From contig NZ_OZ242364.1 in assembly GCF_965208925.1 (NCBI RefSeq), forward strand, positions 2,108,001-2,172,000: DNA of 64,000 bases, read 5' to 3'. The notes under the pieces were generated by a model. That model did not search any database. It worked only from the letters and a program-made list of their open reading frames with translations, and had not been told where the DNA came from. Both the position numbers and the translations under genes were made by a program. Positions 44,412 to 52,392 of the stretch are shown piece by piece (the first letter of the stretch is position 1; each line of letters opens with the position of its first letter). Source of the stretch: Poriferisodalis sp965208925. GTDB taxonomy: Bacteria; Actinomycetota; Acidimicrobiia; Acidimicrobiales; Poriferisodalaceae.

Positions 44412-46958
44412 TCAGCAGATCTGTTCGAGGATCGACGTCTCCGACAGGCTCGTGCGGATGTCGGTATCGGCGACGGTGGGGACATCAGGGCACCAGCGCG
44501 ACATGGCAGATTCCAGCGCGGCTTTGACATCAGCGGCGATGGCGTGAGCATCGGCTTCGGCGCACTCGATCACCACGCTGTCGTGGACGGTCTGCACCGC
44601 GTCGGCTGTGGGGTAGCGCGCCAACACCTCGCTGAGCCGGCCGTAGGCGTCCAGCATCACGTCGGCCACGCCGCCCTGAATCGGAGCGTTGCGATAGGCG
44701 TTGGCCATCTGGCCGACCCGGGTGTGCAACGCGCGCCGCAGCAGGAACTGTTGGTCGGCATCGCCCATTGCGACACCCACCTCGTCGATCACGGCGCGCC
44801 GCAGATGCCGTTGTTCCAGCACCTTGTCCACGGCCGGCCGCAGAGCACCTCCCGTCGCGCCTGACGGCGGCGCAAGATCGAAGCGGGCCAGCACCCGTTG
44901 CCACACCTCGGCCGGGCGAGGCTTGGCCGAGCAGCCGACCACAGCAGCGGCTTCGCCCAGCACCCAGTCCACGGAAAACGTGAACTGCTGGCGGCGGCCC
45001 GCTGGTGTGTGCGAGCTGAACGACAGCGGCGAGCCATCGGAACGGACCACAACCGGTGCGGCGAACGACAGCGCCCAGGCCACCTCTGCAACCCCGATCT
45101 CGCTCAAGCCGATCGCCGGGCCGCCAGCAAACCGGCCTGGGTCGATTGCGCCCGCCCGTTCGGATGCGAGCAGGGCCTCGTGCACCTCCTCGGCGCTGTG
45201 ATGCCGGCGCTGCTGGCTGCGCAGCGTCCGGCGCGCATCGTCGGTGCGGGGCCACAGCGCGCCCAGCCGCAGCGTGAGCGGCCAATCGGCATCGAGCGAG
45301 GTGGCGGCGAAGTGCCCGATGAAGCGATCCCGCTCGTCCACCCAATGGGCGATGCCGGGATACGCGCTCAGGTAGGCCTCGATGAGGGCGTCGGCCTCGC
45401 CTCGGCTGGTCGGCACGCCGGCGTCGGTGAGGCCGCGCGACAGCCCGGCGCCTCGCTGCCCGTACAGGATCCCGAAGTTGATGCGCTTGGCCTTCGTGCG
45501 GAACTCCTCGTAGCGGGGCCGGTCGAGTGCTGCCAACCCCGCCGGTCCGTCCAGGCGCACACCGAACATCCGCTCGGCGGTGGCGGTGTGGATGTCGAGA
45601 CCCTGTTCGAACGCCGCCCGCAGACCCTCATCGCCAGCGAGCTGGGTGGCAAAGCGCAGTTCGGCCTGGCTCAGGTCTGAATAGACGAAGACACGACCCG
45701 GCGGCGCTTTCATGTAGGGCTTGAGCCGCGGTGTGAAGTTCTGCGCATTCGGGTTGCGGCTGGCCAGCCGGCCGGTATTGGTGCCCACCACCTGCAGATA
45801 CTCCGGATGCAAGCGGCCGTCATCCCACAGGTGCTCGGCCATCGTGTGCCCATAGGTGCTCAAGGTCTTGGACAGATCGCGGTAGGCCAGCAGCGTGCGG
45901 CAGAGTTCGCCGCCGATGCCTGCCAGCACCGATGCTCCGAGCGAATCAGTCGGCGCCAGCGGCCGAGCTCGGCCGTCGGTCTTGGCCGTCCATGCCTCCA
46001 CCTCGTCGGACGCAAAACGGTTCAGCACGTCGCGTGCCTGCTGTTCGCTGTCGGGGTTCCAGCTGGGCTCGAGGCCGGCGCCGAAGAGATCGCCTTGACC
46101 GCCGCCGGTCAGCTCGGCCAAATGGGTGAGCACCTCGGCACGCCGCGACGCCAGCTCGGCCAGCTCGGCTTCCCAACCCTGCACGTCGAAGGGCAGACCG
46201 GCGCGCTCCATGCGGTCGAGAAAGGGCCGGGCTGCCTGCTCCAGCCGGCAGACCTCATCCAGCCCTGCATCTCGCAACCCCTCACGCAGCACGCCCGACA
46301 CCCACAGGGTCTCGACGGCGTCGGCTGCGGCGTAGGCAATCTGTCGATCACTCAGCGGGCCATTGGCCCCGAAGGAGAACTGCGTCGTGGCCTTGCCTTC
46401 GACGCTCAGGCCGAGGTAGCGCTCGGCGGCCCAAGCCAGTCCGTGAAAGAAGCTGAACCCGGTCAGGCCTTGATGCAGCAGAGCATCGGCCAGCTGCGCG
46501 TCCCACCAGCGCAACGACCCGACGGCCGCGCCTGTCGCTGCGGCCGGCTCCATCAGATGAGTGTCGATGACCCGATCGTCAAACGTCGCATTCCAGGCAT
46601 CCGATGCCAGATCCGGCACCCGGAGACCCTCGTGCAGCGCTGTTGCCAGCTCTACCAAGTCGTGCCTGCCGACATCGACGACCCACGCTCGTTCGGCACC
46701 ATCGGGAGAGCGTGTTGCCGCGGAGATCACCCGCAGCTTCGGCACGAGGCCGCGCGTCTCGGCGTCACGCGGCTCAAAATCCGTCTCGGTGTCCACCGCG
46801 CGGGCTGCGGACGCAGAGAGTGCGTCGACGAAGGCGCCGAGCTGGTCGCGGCTCACGACCGTGATGGGAACCTGAGCTGGGTCTCGCGACGCCTCGGGAC
46901 GCGGGTCGAGCCGCAGGAGGTCCGCTGGGGTGCGGGCAACATCTGTGGCGGCGTCCAC
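44412..46958 (-). CDS. family A DNA polymerase with 3'-5' exonuclease, no 5' nuclease, large palm insert
   Basis: 848-residue PolA-type enzyme. The proofreading domain is intact: DTE (56-58), NATFD (123-127) and YAAAD (209-213). Polymerase motif A is DLSQAELR (Asp428), motif B RTKAKRINFGILYG (487-500) and motif C HDS (792-794). No FEN-type 5' nuclease is present; the protein opens with a short unique stretch before the exonuclease. Motifs B and C are about 290 residues apart versus about 116 in E. coli Pol I, so an insert of roughly 170 residues lies between LRLGALWP (563-570) and NAPIQGG (757-763). GTG 46958 has TAGGGT 6 nt upstream. Possibly a second, accessory polymerase. Confidence 0.88.
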   Translation of the reverse strand: MDAATDVARTPADLLRLDPRPEASRDPAQVPITVVSRDQLGAFVDALSASAARAVDTETDFEPRDAETRGLVPKLRVISAATRSPDGAERAWVVDVGRHDLVELATALHEGLRVPDLASDAWNATFDDRVIDTHLMEPAAATGAAVGSLRWWDAQLADALLHQGLTGFSFFHGLAWAAERYLGLSVEGKATTQFSFGANGPLSDRQIAYAAADAVETLWVSGVLREGLRDAGLDEVCRLEQAARPFLDRMERAGLPFDVQGWEAELAELASRRAEVLTHLAELTGGGQGDLFGAGLEPSWNPDSEQQARDVLNRFASDEVEAWTAKTDGRARPLAPTDSLGASVLAGIGGELCRTLLAYRDLSKTLSTYGHTMAEHLWDDGRLHPEYLQVVGTNTGRLASRNPNAQNFTPRLKPYMKAPPGRVFVYSDLSQAELRFATQLAGDEGLRAAFEQGLDIHTATAERMFGVRLDGPAGLAALDRPRYEEFRTKAKRINFGILYGQRGAGLSRGLTDAGVPTSRGEADALIEAYLSAYPGIAHWVDERDRFIGHFAATSLDADWPLTLRLGALWPRTDDARRTLRSQQRRHHSAEEVHEALLASERAGAIDPGRFAGGPAIGLSEIGVAEVAWALSFAAPVVVRSDGSPLSFSSHTPAGRRQQFTFSVDWVLGEAAAVVGCSAKPRPAEVWQRVLARFDLAPPSGATGGALRPAVDKVLEQRHLRRAVIDEVGVAMGDADQQFLLRRALHTRVGQMANAYRNAPIQGGVADVMLDAYGRLSEVLARYPTADAVQTVHDSVVIECAEADAHAIAADVKAALESAMSRWCPDVPTVADTDIRTSLSETSILEQIC

Positions 46959-46964
46959 GAGCGC

Positions 46965-46970
46965 ACCCTA
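46965..46970 (-). promoter_or_regulatory. leaderless -10 hexamer for polymerase gene
   Basis: TAGGGT (minus strand), 6 nt before GTG 46958. Confidence 0.5.
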
Positions 46971-47146
46971 GGACTGCCCTGTCACGCCGACCGGACAGCG
47001 GCTGCCCGCGCCGGTTGCTCTCAAGCGCCAAGCGACGGTCCGCCGTGTTCCAGAAAATGAGGCAGAGGGCGCGCGTGCCTGGGGGTACGTTCCCTTCGCA
47101 GTGGCCCACACCCGATCTGTCGCGTGACAAGTGACGCTTGTCGAAC

Positions 47147-47152
47147 TAGGAT
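47147..47152 (+). promoter_or_regulatory. leaderless -10 hexamer for higB
   Basis: TAGGAT followed by 6 nt and GTG 47159. The toxin would thus be read from a leaderless mRNA while the antitoxin has its own Shine-Dalgarno site. Confidence 0.5.
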
Positions 47153-47158
47153 TCCTCA

Positions 47159-47437
47159 GTGATCCGTTCGTTCCGACACCGCGGACTGCGGGCTCTCTAT
47201 GACGGGCGGAGCCCAAAAGGAGTCAATCCCGATCACATCCAGAAGCTGACTCGTGTGCTCGCCGTGCTTGACCACAGCACTCGGGCAGGAGACATGGACC
47301 TCCCAGGATTCCGCGTACACGCGCTGACCGGCAATCTCAAGGGCCATTACGCAGTCACCGTTTCGGGCAACTGGCGAGTCACGTTCCGCTTCGAAGACGG
47401 TCATGCCACCGATGTGAACTATGTCGACTACCACTGA
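47159..47437 (+). CDS. higB: HigB-like toxin (RelE superfamily)
   Basis: 92-residue ribosome-dependent mRNA interferase of the HigB type. The family pattern is present: IRSFRHRGLRALYDG at the N terminus, KLTRVLAVLDHST, the DLPGFRVHALTG segment and GNWRVTFRFEDGHATDVNYVDYH at the end. Toxin precedes antitoxin, the order typical of higBA. GTG 47159 is supported by -10 spacing. 11 nt separate the stop from the antitoxin ATG. Confidence 0.92.
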   Translation: MIRSFRHRGLRALYDGRSPKGVNPDHIQKLTRVLAVLDHSTRAGDMDLPGFRVHALTGNLKGHYAVTVSGNWRVTFRFEDGHATDVNYVDYH

Positions 47438-47447
47438 GGAGTCAGTC

Positions 47448-47759
47448 ATGCCGATGCAGAACCCCCCTCATCCCGGCGAGATCGTCAAGTGGGAGTGCTT
47501 GGAGCCGTTGGGACTCACCGTGAAGCGGGCTGCACAAGGCCTGGGCGTGACACGGCAGGCCCTGTCGAGTCTCGTCAATGGTCGCAGTGGCCTGTCCACT
47601 GAAATGGCCTGCCGGCTGTCTGCTGCATTCGGCTCGACGCCAGAGACATGGCTGCGTGTGCAGATGGCTTATGACCTCTGGGAGGCACGTGAACAGCTCG
47701 CGTCAGTCGAGGTAGAGCGGTTCTCGGACGCTTCCGCGCTGGCAGCACCCGCTGCGTGA
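47448..47759 (+). CDS. higA: HigA-like antitoxin (XRE family)
   Basis: 103-residue antitoxin with an HTH_3/XRE domain. The N terminus PPHPGEIVKWECLEPLGLTVKRAAQ is the usual VapI/HigA opening, and the recognition helix follows in GVTRQALSSLVNGRSGLS. It should neutralise HigB and repress the operon. ATG 47448 is chosen because GAGGAG (47436-47441) lies 6 nt upstream; an in-frame ATG at 47421 lies inside higB. Confidence 0.92.
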   Translation: MPMQNPPHPGEIVKWECLEPLGLTVKRAAQGLGVTRQALSSLVNGRSGLSTEMACRLSAAFGSTPETWLRVQMAYDLWEAREQLASVEVERFSDASALAAPAA

Positions 47760-47814
47760 TCGCTTGGCCGGCGGGTGGGGCCGGGCGGCTCCACTCAGAC
47801 AGGGCCGAGCCACT

Positions 47815-48912
47815 TCAGGGCGCAGCCGCCGGGTACTGGACGTCGATGAAGTCTTCGGGCGGGCCGTCGCCGGCTTCGATCTCGGCGGTGATGAGCTCGT
47901 GCAGACGCTTGGCCACCGGTCCCACTGTGCCGTTGCCGATCGGAGCGCCGTCCCACTCCACGACGGGAAAGACGTGGGTATCGCCGCCGGACATGATGAG
48001 CTCGGCGCCGGCGCGAGCCTCGTCGGCCCTCAGCGGTCGCTGCTGCACGTCACGCAGCAAGCCCTCGTCGCGCAGCGGTCCGCGCGCCAGATCCAGCAGG
48101 CGTCGCATGGTGGTGCCGTGCAGGATGCCTTGGAACGGGGGAGTGACGAAGACGCCGTCGCGGCTGATGCTGCACACATTCAGCACGCAGGCCTCGGCGA
48201 TGAAGCCGTCATCGTCGACAATGATGCCGAACATGCCGCCGCCGTCAGCGGCCTCGAGGTGCGTGAGCACGTTCAGCAGGTAGTTGTTGGACTTGATCTG
48301 CGCCAGCAGCGGCGGCTTCATCGGCGTGTTGCGCACGGTGGCCTCACGGAAGCCGTCCACCATCGGATCGAAGCCGCCCGAGCCGAAGCCCATGGGGTCG
48401 AGCACGACGCAGTAGAAGCACGGCTCCTCGCACTCGGCGGGCTGGAACGAGAACCCGCCTGGGCCCGCCGTCAGCCAGTACCGCACGATGCCGTCGCGGA
48501 CTCCCGACGAGGCTGCCGTGTCCGCCACCATCTGAATGAGCTCGTCACGGGACCACGGCACCTCCAGGCGGGCGCCCTCTGCGCTGGCGAGCAGACGGTC
48601 GATGTGGATGCCGAGCCGGTAGAGGCGCCCGTTCACGAGCGAGCAGGTATCGAAAATGCCGTGGCCCCTGTGCACCATGTGATCGTCGAGGGGCACGGTC
48701 ATGACGGTGGGATCGGTGACCACGCCGCCGAGGTAGGAGCTGAACATGGCGTGGCAGCCGCGCTTGCCGTGGCGTCGGGCGGCCATGCGCTCCACGGCTT
48801 CGGCAGCACTCAGGACCTGCTGAGCGGGGCGCAGGCCATCGGCTGCCCGGTTGAGCGGTGCGGCGATGCCGTCCGCGTTCTCGTCGGCGGTAGGGACCGT
48901 CCGCAGCGCCAC
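47815..48912 (-). CDS. class IV PLP aminotransferase (BCAT/D-amino acid type)
   Basis: Fold-type IV aminotransferase of 365 residues, related to branched-chain and D-amino acid aminotransferases and aminodeoxychorismate lyase. PLP lysine is Lys207 in AQIKSNNYLLNVL; PLDDHMVHRGHGIFDT and the GFIAEACVLNVCSI (glutamate) segments match. An N-terminal extension of ~55 residues precedes the core; GTG 48912 has TAGTAT 6 nt upstream, so the extension is probably real. Specificity not determined. Confidence 0.85.
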   Translation of the reverse strand: MALRTVPTADENADGIAAPLNRAADGLRPAQQVLSAAEAVERMAARRHGKRGCHAMFSSYLGGVVTDPTVMTVPLDDHMVHRGHGIFDTCSLVNGRLYRLGIHIDRLLASAEGARLEVPWSRDELIQMVADTAASSGVRDGIVRYWLTAGPGGFSFQPAECEEPCFYCVVLDPMGFGSGGFDPMVDGFREATVRNTPMKPPLLAQIKSNNYLLNVLTHLEAADGGGMFGIIVDDDGFIAEACVLNVCSISRDGVFVTPPFQGILHGTTMRRLLDLARGPLRDEGLLRDVQQRPLRADEARAGAELIMSGGDTHVFPVVEWDGAPIGNGTVGPVAKRLHELITAEIEAGDGPPEDFIDVQYPAAAP

Positions 48913-48918
48913 GTGCCG

Positions 48919-48924
48919 ATACTA
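48919..48924 (-). promoter_or_regulatory. leaderless -10 hexamer for class IV aminotransferase gene
   Basis: TAGTAT (minus strand), 6 nt before GTG 48912. Confidence 0.5.
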
Positions 48925-49019
48925 CGTGGACGGCATCGGTCGGCCCAGGGAGGCTCCGCTGATCTCACGGCGGCCTCGTGCAGATGGCAGAGCGGCGGCC
49001 GACCAGCATTCCGCTCGCG

Positions 49020-49025
49020 TAGCCT
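49020..49025 (+). promoter_or_regulatory. -10 hexamer for pgsA
   Basis: TAGCCT followed by 9 nt and ATG 49035, at the upper end of the leaderless spacing seen in this window. Confidence 0.45.
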
Positions 49026-49034
49026 CGCAGGGCA

Positions 49035-49634
49035 ATGGCCGATCCGGATGGGGAGGACGCGCCCCCGGTATTCGGGCCGACGGCACTGGCGACGCCGGCC
49101 AACCTGGTCACGGTCGCCCGGATCGCAGCCTCTCCGGTGTTCATCGTGATGATCGTGTCGTGGGGGGCACGATGGGCCACGTTCGCCGTCGGCTTCGCCA
49201 TCGCCATGACCGACTACCTCGACGGCTGGCTCGCTCGCCGTCACGGCACGACGCGCGCCGGCGCCTTCCTGGATCCGCTGGCCGACAAGGTGCTGGTGCT
49301 CGGCGGGATGGTTGCGCTCGTGTGGAACGGCCAATTCCACGCTGCCCCGGTGATTGTCATTGCGGCACGTGAGCTGTTGATCAGCGCGTACCGGTCGCGC
49401 GCCGGTCGCCGAGGCATCACGGTGCCCGCCACCAAGCTCGCCAAGTGGAAGACGTTCGTTCAGCTCTGGGCCATCGGATTCGCCGTCATGCCGCCGCTGG
49501 CCACGAACGCGCACTGGGTCGCCACGCTGACGCTGTGGACGGCCGTGGTGCTGACCGTCTGGACCGGCTGGTCGTACCTGCGATCGGCACGCGGTGTGGC
49601 GGCAGCGCAGCTCGACGACGACGCGTCCGGCTGA
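49035..49634 (+). CDS. pgsA: CDP-diacylglycerol-glycerol-3-phosphate 3-phosphatidyltransferase
   Basis: Membrane enzyme making phosphatidylglycerol phosphate from CDP-diacylglycerol and glycerol 3-phosphate. The CDP-alcohol phosphotransferase motif is complete: Asp60, Asp63-Gly64, Ala67-Arg68, Gly76, Asp80 and Asp84. 199 residues with about four hydrophobic segments. It precedes cinA, a common actinobacterial order. Exact alcohol acceptor is inferred from family. Confidence 0.88.
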   Translation: MADPDGEDAPPVFGPTALATPANLVTVARIAASPVFIVMIVSWGARWATFAVGFAIAMTDYLDGWLARRHGTTRAGAFLDPLADKVLVLGGMVALVWNGQFHAAPVIVIAARELLISAYRSRAGRRGITVPATKLAKWKTFVQLWAIGFAVMPPLATNAHWVATLTLWTAVVLTVWTGWSYLRSARGVAAAQLDDDASG

Positions 49635-49730
49635 TCTACAGGGCCTGTTGTCTCCCGCTCTTGTACCCCATGCTCATGCGGTTGGGCTCACGGGCCGCTC
49701 GGGCCACGGTTTCGCCTTCGGCTCAGCCTC

Positions 49731-49736
49731 TAGGGT
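49731..49736 (+). promoter_or_regulatory. leaderless -10 hexamer for cinA
   Basis: TAGGGT followed by 8 nt and GTG 49745, which fixes the start within a long open frame. Confidence 0.55.
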
Positions 49737-49744
49737 CACTCCTC

Positions 49745-51238
49745 GTGAAGACCGAGATCGTCGCCGTGGGCACCGAGTTGCTGCTGGGCCAGATCGTCGA
49801 CACGAACTCCTCGTGGATGGGCGAGCAGCTCGCTCTGGCAGGCATCGACAGCCACTACCAGACGAAGGTGGGGGACAACTGGGATCGCATCGAGGATGCC
49901 TTCCGGCTGGCGCTCGACCGCAGCGATGCGGTGATCGTGTGCGGCGGCTTGGGGCCCACGCAGGACGACATCACCCGGGAGGTGCTGGCGTCGGTGATGG
50001 GGGTTGAGCTGGTGCTCGACGAGCGCATCGCCGAGCGGATCCGTTCGATGTTCGCCAGCCGCAGCCGCCCGATGCCTGAGAACAACCTGCGCCAGGCCAT
50101 GGTGCCCGTCGGCGCGTCGCCGATCCCGCAGCAGCCGGGCACCGCGCCCGGCCTAGTGGCGCCCATTCGCTGGGTGCAGGGCGTCGGCGCCATCGCCCTC
50201 GGCGTTGAACCGCCAGCAGGCGCAGAGGTACTCGATCGGGTGGTGTACGTGGTGCCCGGTGTGCCGTATGAGATGCGCGAGATGATGAACGGCACGGTGC
50301 TGGTCGACCTGCAGCGGCGTGCCGGGGTGACGGCCACCATCGAGAGCCGGGTGCTGCGGACCTGGGGGCAGAGCGAGTCGGGGCTTGCCGAGATGCTGGC
50401 CGGCCGCATTGACGAGCTGGACGAGGCTGGCAACCCGACGCTGGCGTTCCTGGCCAGCGGCATCGAGGGCATCAAGGTGCGGATCACTGCGAAGGGTGCC
50501 GACTCGGCCGAGGCATGGCAGCTCATCGATGCCGAGCAGGCGGTGCTGGAACCGCTGCTGGGCGACCTGGTCTTTGCCTACGACGACGACAACATGGAGA
50601 CGGCCGTGCTCGCCGAGCTGGGCCGGCTCGGCTTGACGCTCGGTGTCGCGGAGACCATCACCGGCGGCCGCATGGCCAACCGGCTGTCCTCCGCGGAGGC
50701 CGCGATGCGTGCCGGCAGACCGCCGGGCGGTGCCAAGCTGGGCGATCCCGGGCTTGCCTCCAGTTCCGACGACGCTGCACCCGACGACGCAGCACCCGGC
50801 GGCACAGCGTCCGAGGGCGGCGGCCCACGGACGTTCGCGGGCGGCATCGTGGCTCGCTCCGAGCACCTGGCCGGCTACCTGCTGCATGCCGGCTCCTCAG
50901 AGGTCTCGCCGCTGGGCGATGATCTTGTACCGGCGCTCGCCTCAGCGGCTGGCGCCGAAGCGCTCGCCCGTGCAGCTCGTTTGCGCACGGGTGCCAGCGT
51001 GGGACTTGCGGTCACAGCGATCGAAGACCGTGCCGCCGCCACGCCTGAGCATCCCTTCGGCACGGCGTTCCTGGCCGTGTCGATCTCAGCGCAGCCAGCG
51101 CGCGGCCACATCCCCGCAATCGCTCACCGGGACAAGGCCGACGAGATCCGGCTGCCCGGCGACCGCGAGCGTCTCGCCGACTACAGCGCCATCTCGGCGC
51201 TCAACCTGCTGCGCCTCATCCTCCAAGGCCGTCGCTAG
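49745..51238 (+). CDS. cinA: CinA-family protein with degenerate amidase domain
   Basis: Two-domain CinA. The N-terminal MoaB/MoCF-like domain (about 1-175) keeps TELLLGQIVDTNS and GGLGPTQDD (67-75). The C-terminal NMN amidase (PncC) domain starts at 290 but departs from consensus: AETITGG (302-308) replaces AESxTGG, where the serine is the nucleophile; an Ala/Gly/Asp-rich insert of ~47 residues occupies 316-362; and the GiAGP loop is replaced by AIEDRAAA. The amidase half may be inactive. GTG 49745 is set by the conserved N terminus (KTEIVAVGTE) and the -10 spacing; 497 residues. Confidence 0.88.
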   Translation: MKTEIVAVGTELLLGQIVDTNSSWMGEQLALAGIDSHYQTKVGDNWDRIEDAFRLALDRSDAVIVCGGLGPTQDDITREVLASVMGVELVLDERIAERIRSMFASRSRPMPENNLRQAMVPVGASPIPQQPGTAPGLVAPIRWVQGVGAIALGVEPPAGAEVLDRVVYVVPGVPYEMREMMNGTVLVDLQRRAGVTATIESRVLRTWGQSESGLAEMLAGRIDELDEAGNPTLAFLASGIEGIKVRITAKGADSAEAWQLIDAEQAVLEPLLGDLVFAYDDDNMETAVLAELGRLGLTLGVAETITGGRMANRLSSAEAAMRAGRPPGGAKLGDPGLASSSDDAAPDDAAPGGTASEGGGPRTFAGGIVARSEHLAGYLLHAGSSEVSPLGDDLVPALASAAGAEALARAARLRTGASVGLAVTAIEDRAAATPEHPFGTAFLAVSISAQPARGHIPAIAHRDKADEIRLPGDRERLADYSAISALNLLRLILQGRR

Positions 51239-51263
51239 CAGCGTTGCGTGTGAAGGGCCACCG

Positions 51264-51749
51264 TCAACTCGGCAGCGCGCCGTCGGCCCACAGGCGCCAC
51301 GCCACGACTGCGGCGGTGCCGGTGACAAGGCCGGGGGCCCAGCGCACCCGCGCGCTGCGACCGTGCCGCACCAGCGCCGCCACCGCCGCGGGCCACTGCG
51401 CGAGCGCTCCCGCCATGAGCGCCCACAACGCCCACGCCGGGCCCCACCAGCCCGCCAGCAGGCTGTTCACCACGATGAGCCGGACATCGCCGAAGCCCAT
51501 CCGGTCGGGCCAGCGCCGGTAGGCGAGCTCCAGCGCGAGCGCGATGGCTGTCGCGGCGCCCACCGCCCAGCCGAACCGGGCCGGATCGCCCGCCAGCGCT
51601 GCCGCGCCGCCCAGCAGCACGGCAACGGCTGCGCCGGCGGGCCACACGGCCCGTCGCGGAATACGGCCGCTGCGGAGGTCGGCGACCATCACATAGACGC
51701 CCATTGCGCCCCATGCCGTCACGGCGGCCCACACCAGCAGGGTGCTCAT
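51264..51749 (-). CDS. type IV prepilin peptidase (A24, TadV/CpaA-like)
   Basis: Membrane aspartyl peptidase of 161 residues that processes Flp prepilins. The two catalytic Asp regions are VADLRSGRIPRR (near residue 24) and MGFGDVRLI (near residue 86). About five hydrophobic segments; it lacks the methyltransferase domain, as in CpaA/TadV. GAGGAG precedes ATG 51749. It lies divergently next to the first pilin gene of the Tad locus and is the probable processing enzyme for all its pilins. Confidence 0.85.
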   Translation of the reverse strand: MSTLLVWAAVTAWGAMGVYVMVADLRSGRIPRRAVWPAGAAVAVLLGGAAALAGDPARFGWAVGAATAIALALELAYRRWPDRMGFGDVRLIVVNSLLAGWWGPAWALWALMAGALAQWPAAVAALVRHGRSARVRWAPGLVTGTAAVVAWRLWADGALPS

Positions 51750-51791
51750 CGCAGACTCCTCGACACCGCAAGGCGGTGTTGTCGTGTGAAG

Positions 51792-51819
51792 TTCCTCACG
51801 AAATAGCTATGGATATAGT
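51792..51819 (+). promoter_or_regulatory. promoter of the Tad pilus operon
   Basis: TTCCTC (51792-51797) and TATAGT (51814-51819) are separated by 16 nt, giving a leader of about 12 nt before GTG 51838. The region is A/T-rich compared with its flanks and lies between the divergent peptidase and pilin genes. Confidence 0.5.
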
Positions 51820-51837
51820 TTTTCGCAGTCAGACCCG

Positions 51838-52347
51838 GTGGCGCTGCGTGCCCCGGCGAACGGAAGGTTGCCTCTCCTCATGGTTGAAGCTCCCGTGAGT
51901 CTCCCCGGCGCGGCGCCGCCGGCGCGCCGCCGGCTGCAGCGCGTACGCCGTGACGACAGCGGGCTGACCACCCTCGAATGGCTGCTGATCGTGGCCGCCG
52001 TGGCCGGTCTCGCCGCGCTCGCCGTGGTCATCGTGACGAACGTCGTCACCGAGACAGCCGAGCAGATCGAGGGCAGCGCCGCCCGGTTGACGACTGCGCA
52101 GATCCAGGCCGACTCCATCACGCAGGACGCGCGTGCCGCGACCATTGCGAAAGCGGACGACATCTTGGCCATGAACGACCGGTACGGGAGCCGGTGCCGG
52201 CGGCTGAACATCACCTATGCCTCCACCTTCACCGACGTCGACCCGCCTCAGTCGGCCAATTGGAAACCCGGCGCGGACAACAACAGCGACAATGACTTGA
52301 GCGGTCCGAACGAGGCGCCGGAATGCTCCATCGGCGACAAGAACTAG
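51838..52347 (+). CDS. Flp-type pilin 1
   Basis: 169-residue prepilin-like protein. A basic leader ending DDSG is followed by LTTLEWLLIVAAVAGLAALAV; cleavage after Gly42 would leave Glu47 at position +5, the type IV prepilin rule. One hydrophobic helix (about 46-70) precedes a soluble domain of ~95 residues with two cysteines, much longer than classical Flp (about 60 residues). GTG 51838 is used; ATG 51880 is an alternative. First gene of the Tad operon, so perhaps the major subunit. Confidence 0.78.
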   Translation: MALRAPANGRLPLLMVEAPVSLPGAAPPARRRLQRVRRDDSGLTTLEWLLIVAAVAGLAALAVVIVTNVVTETAEQIEGSAARLTTAQIQADSITQDARAATIAKADDILAMNDRYGSRCRRLNITYASTFTDVDPPQSANWKPGADNNSDNDLSGPNEAPECSIGDKN

Positions 52348-52392
52348 CCAGGAGCCGGCGTTGGTCTGCCCCCTCAGGAACGGCAGCGATTG

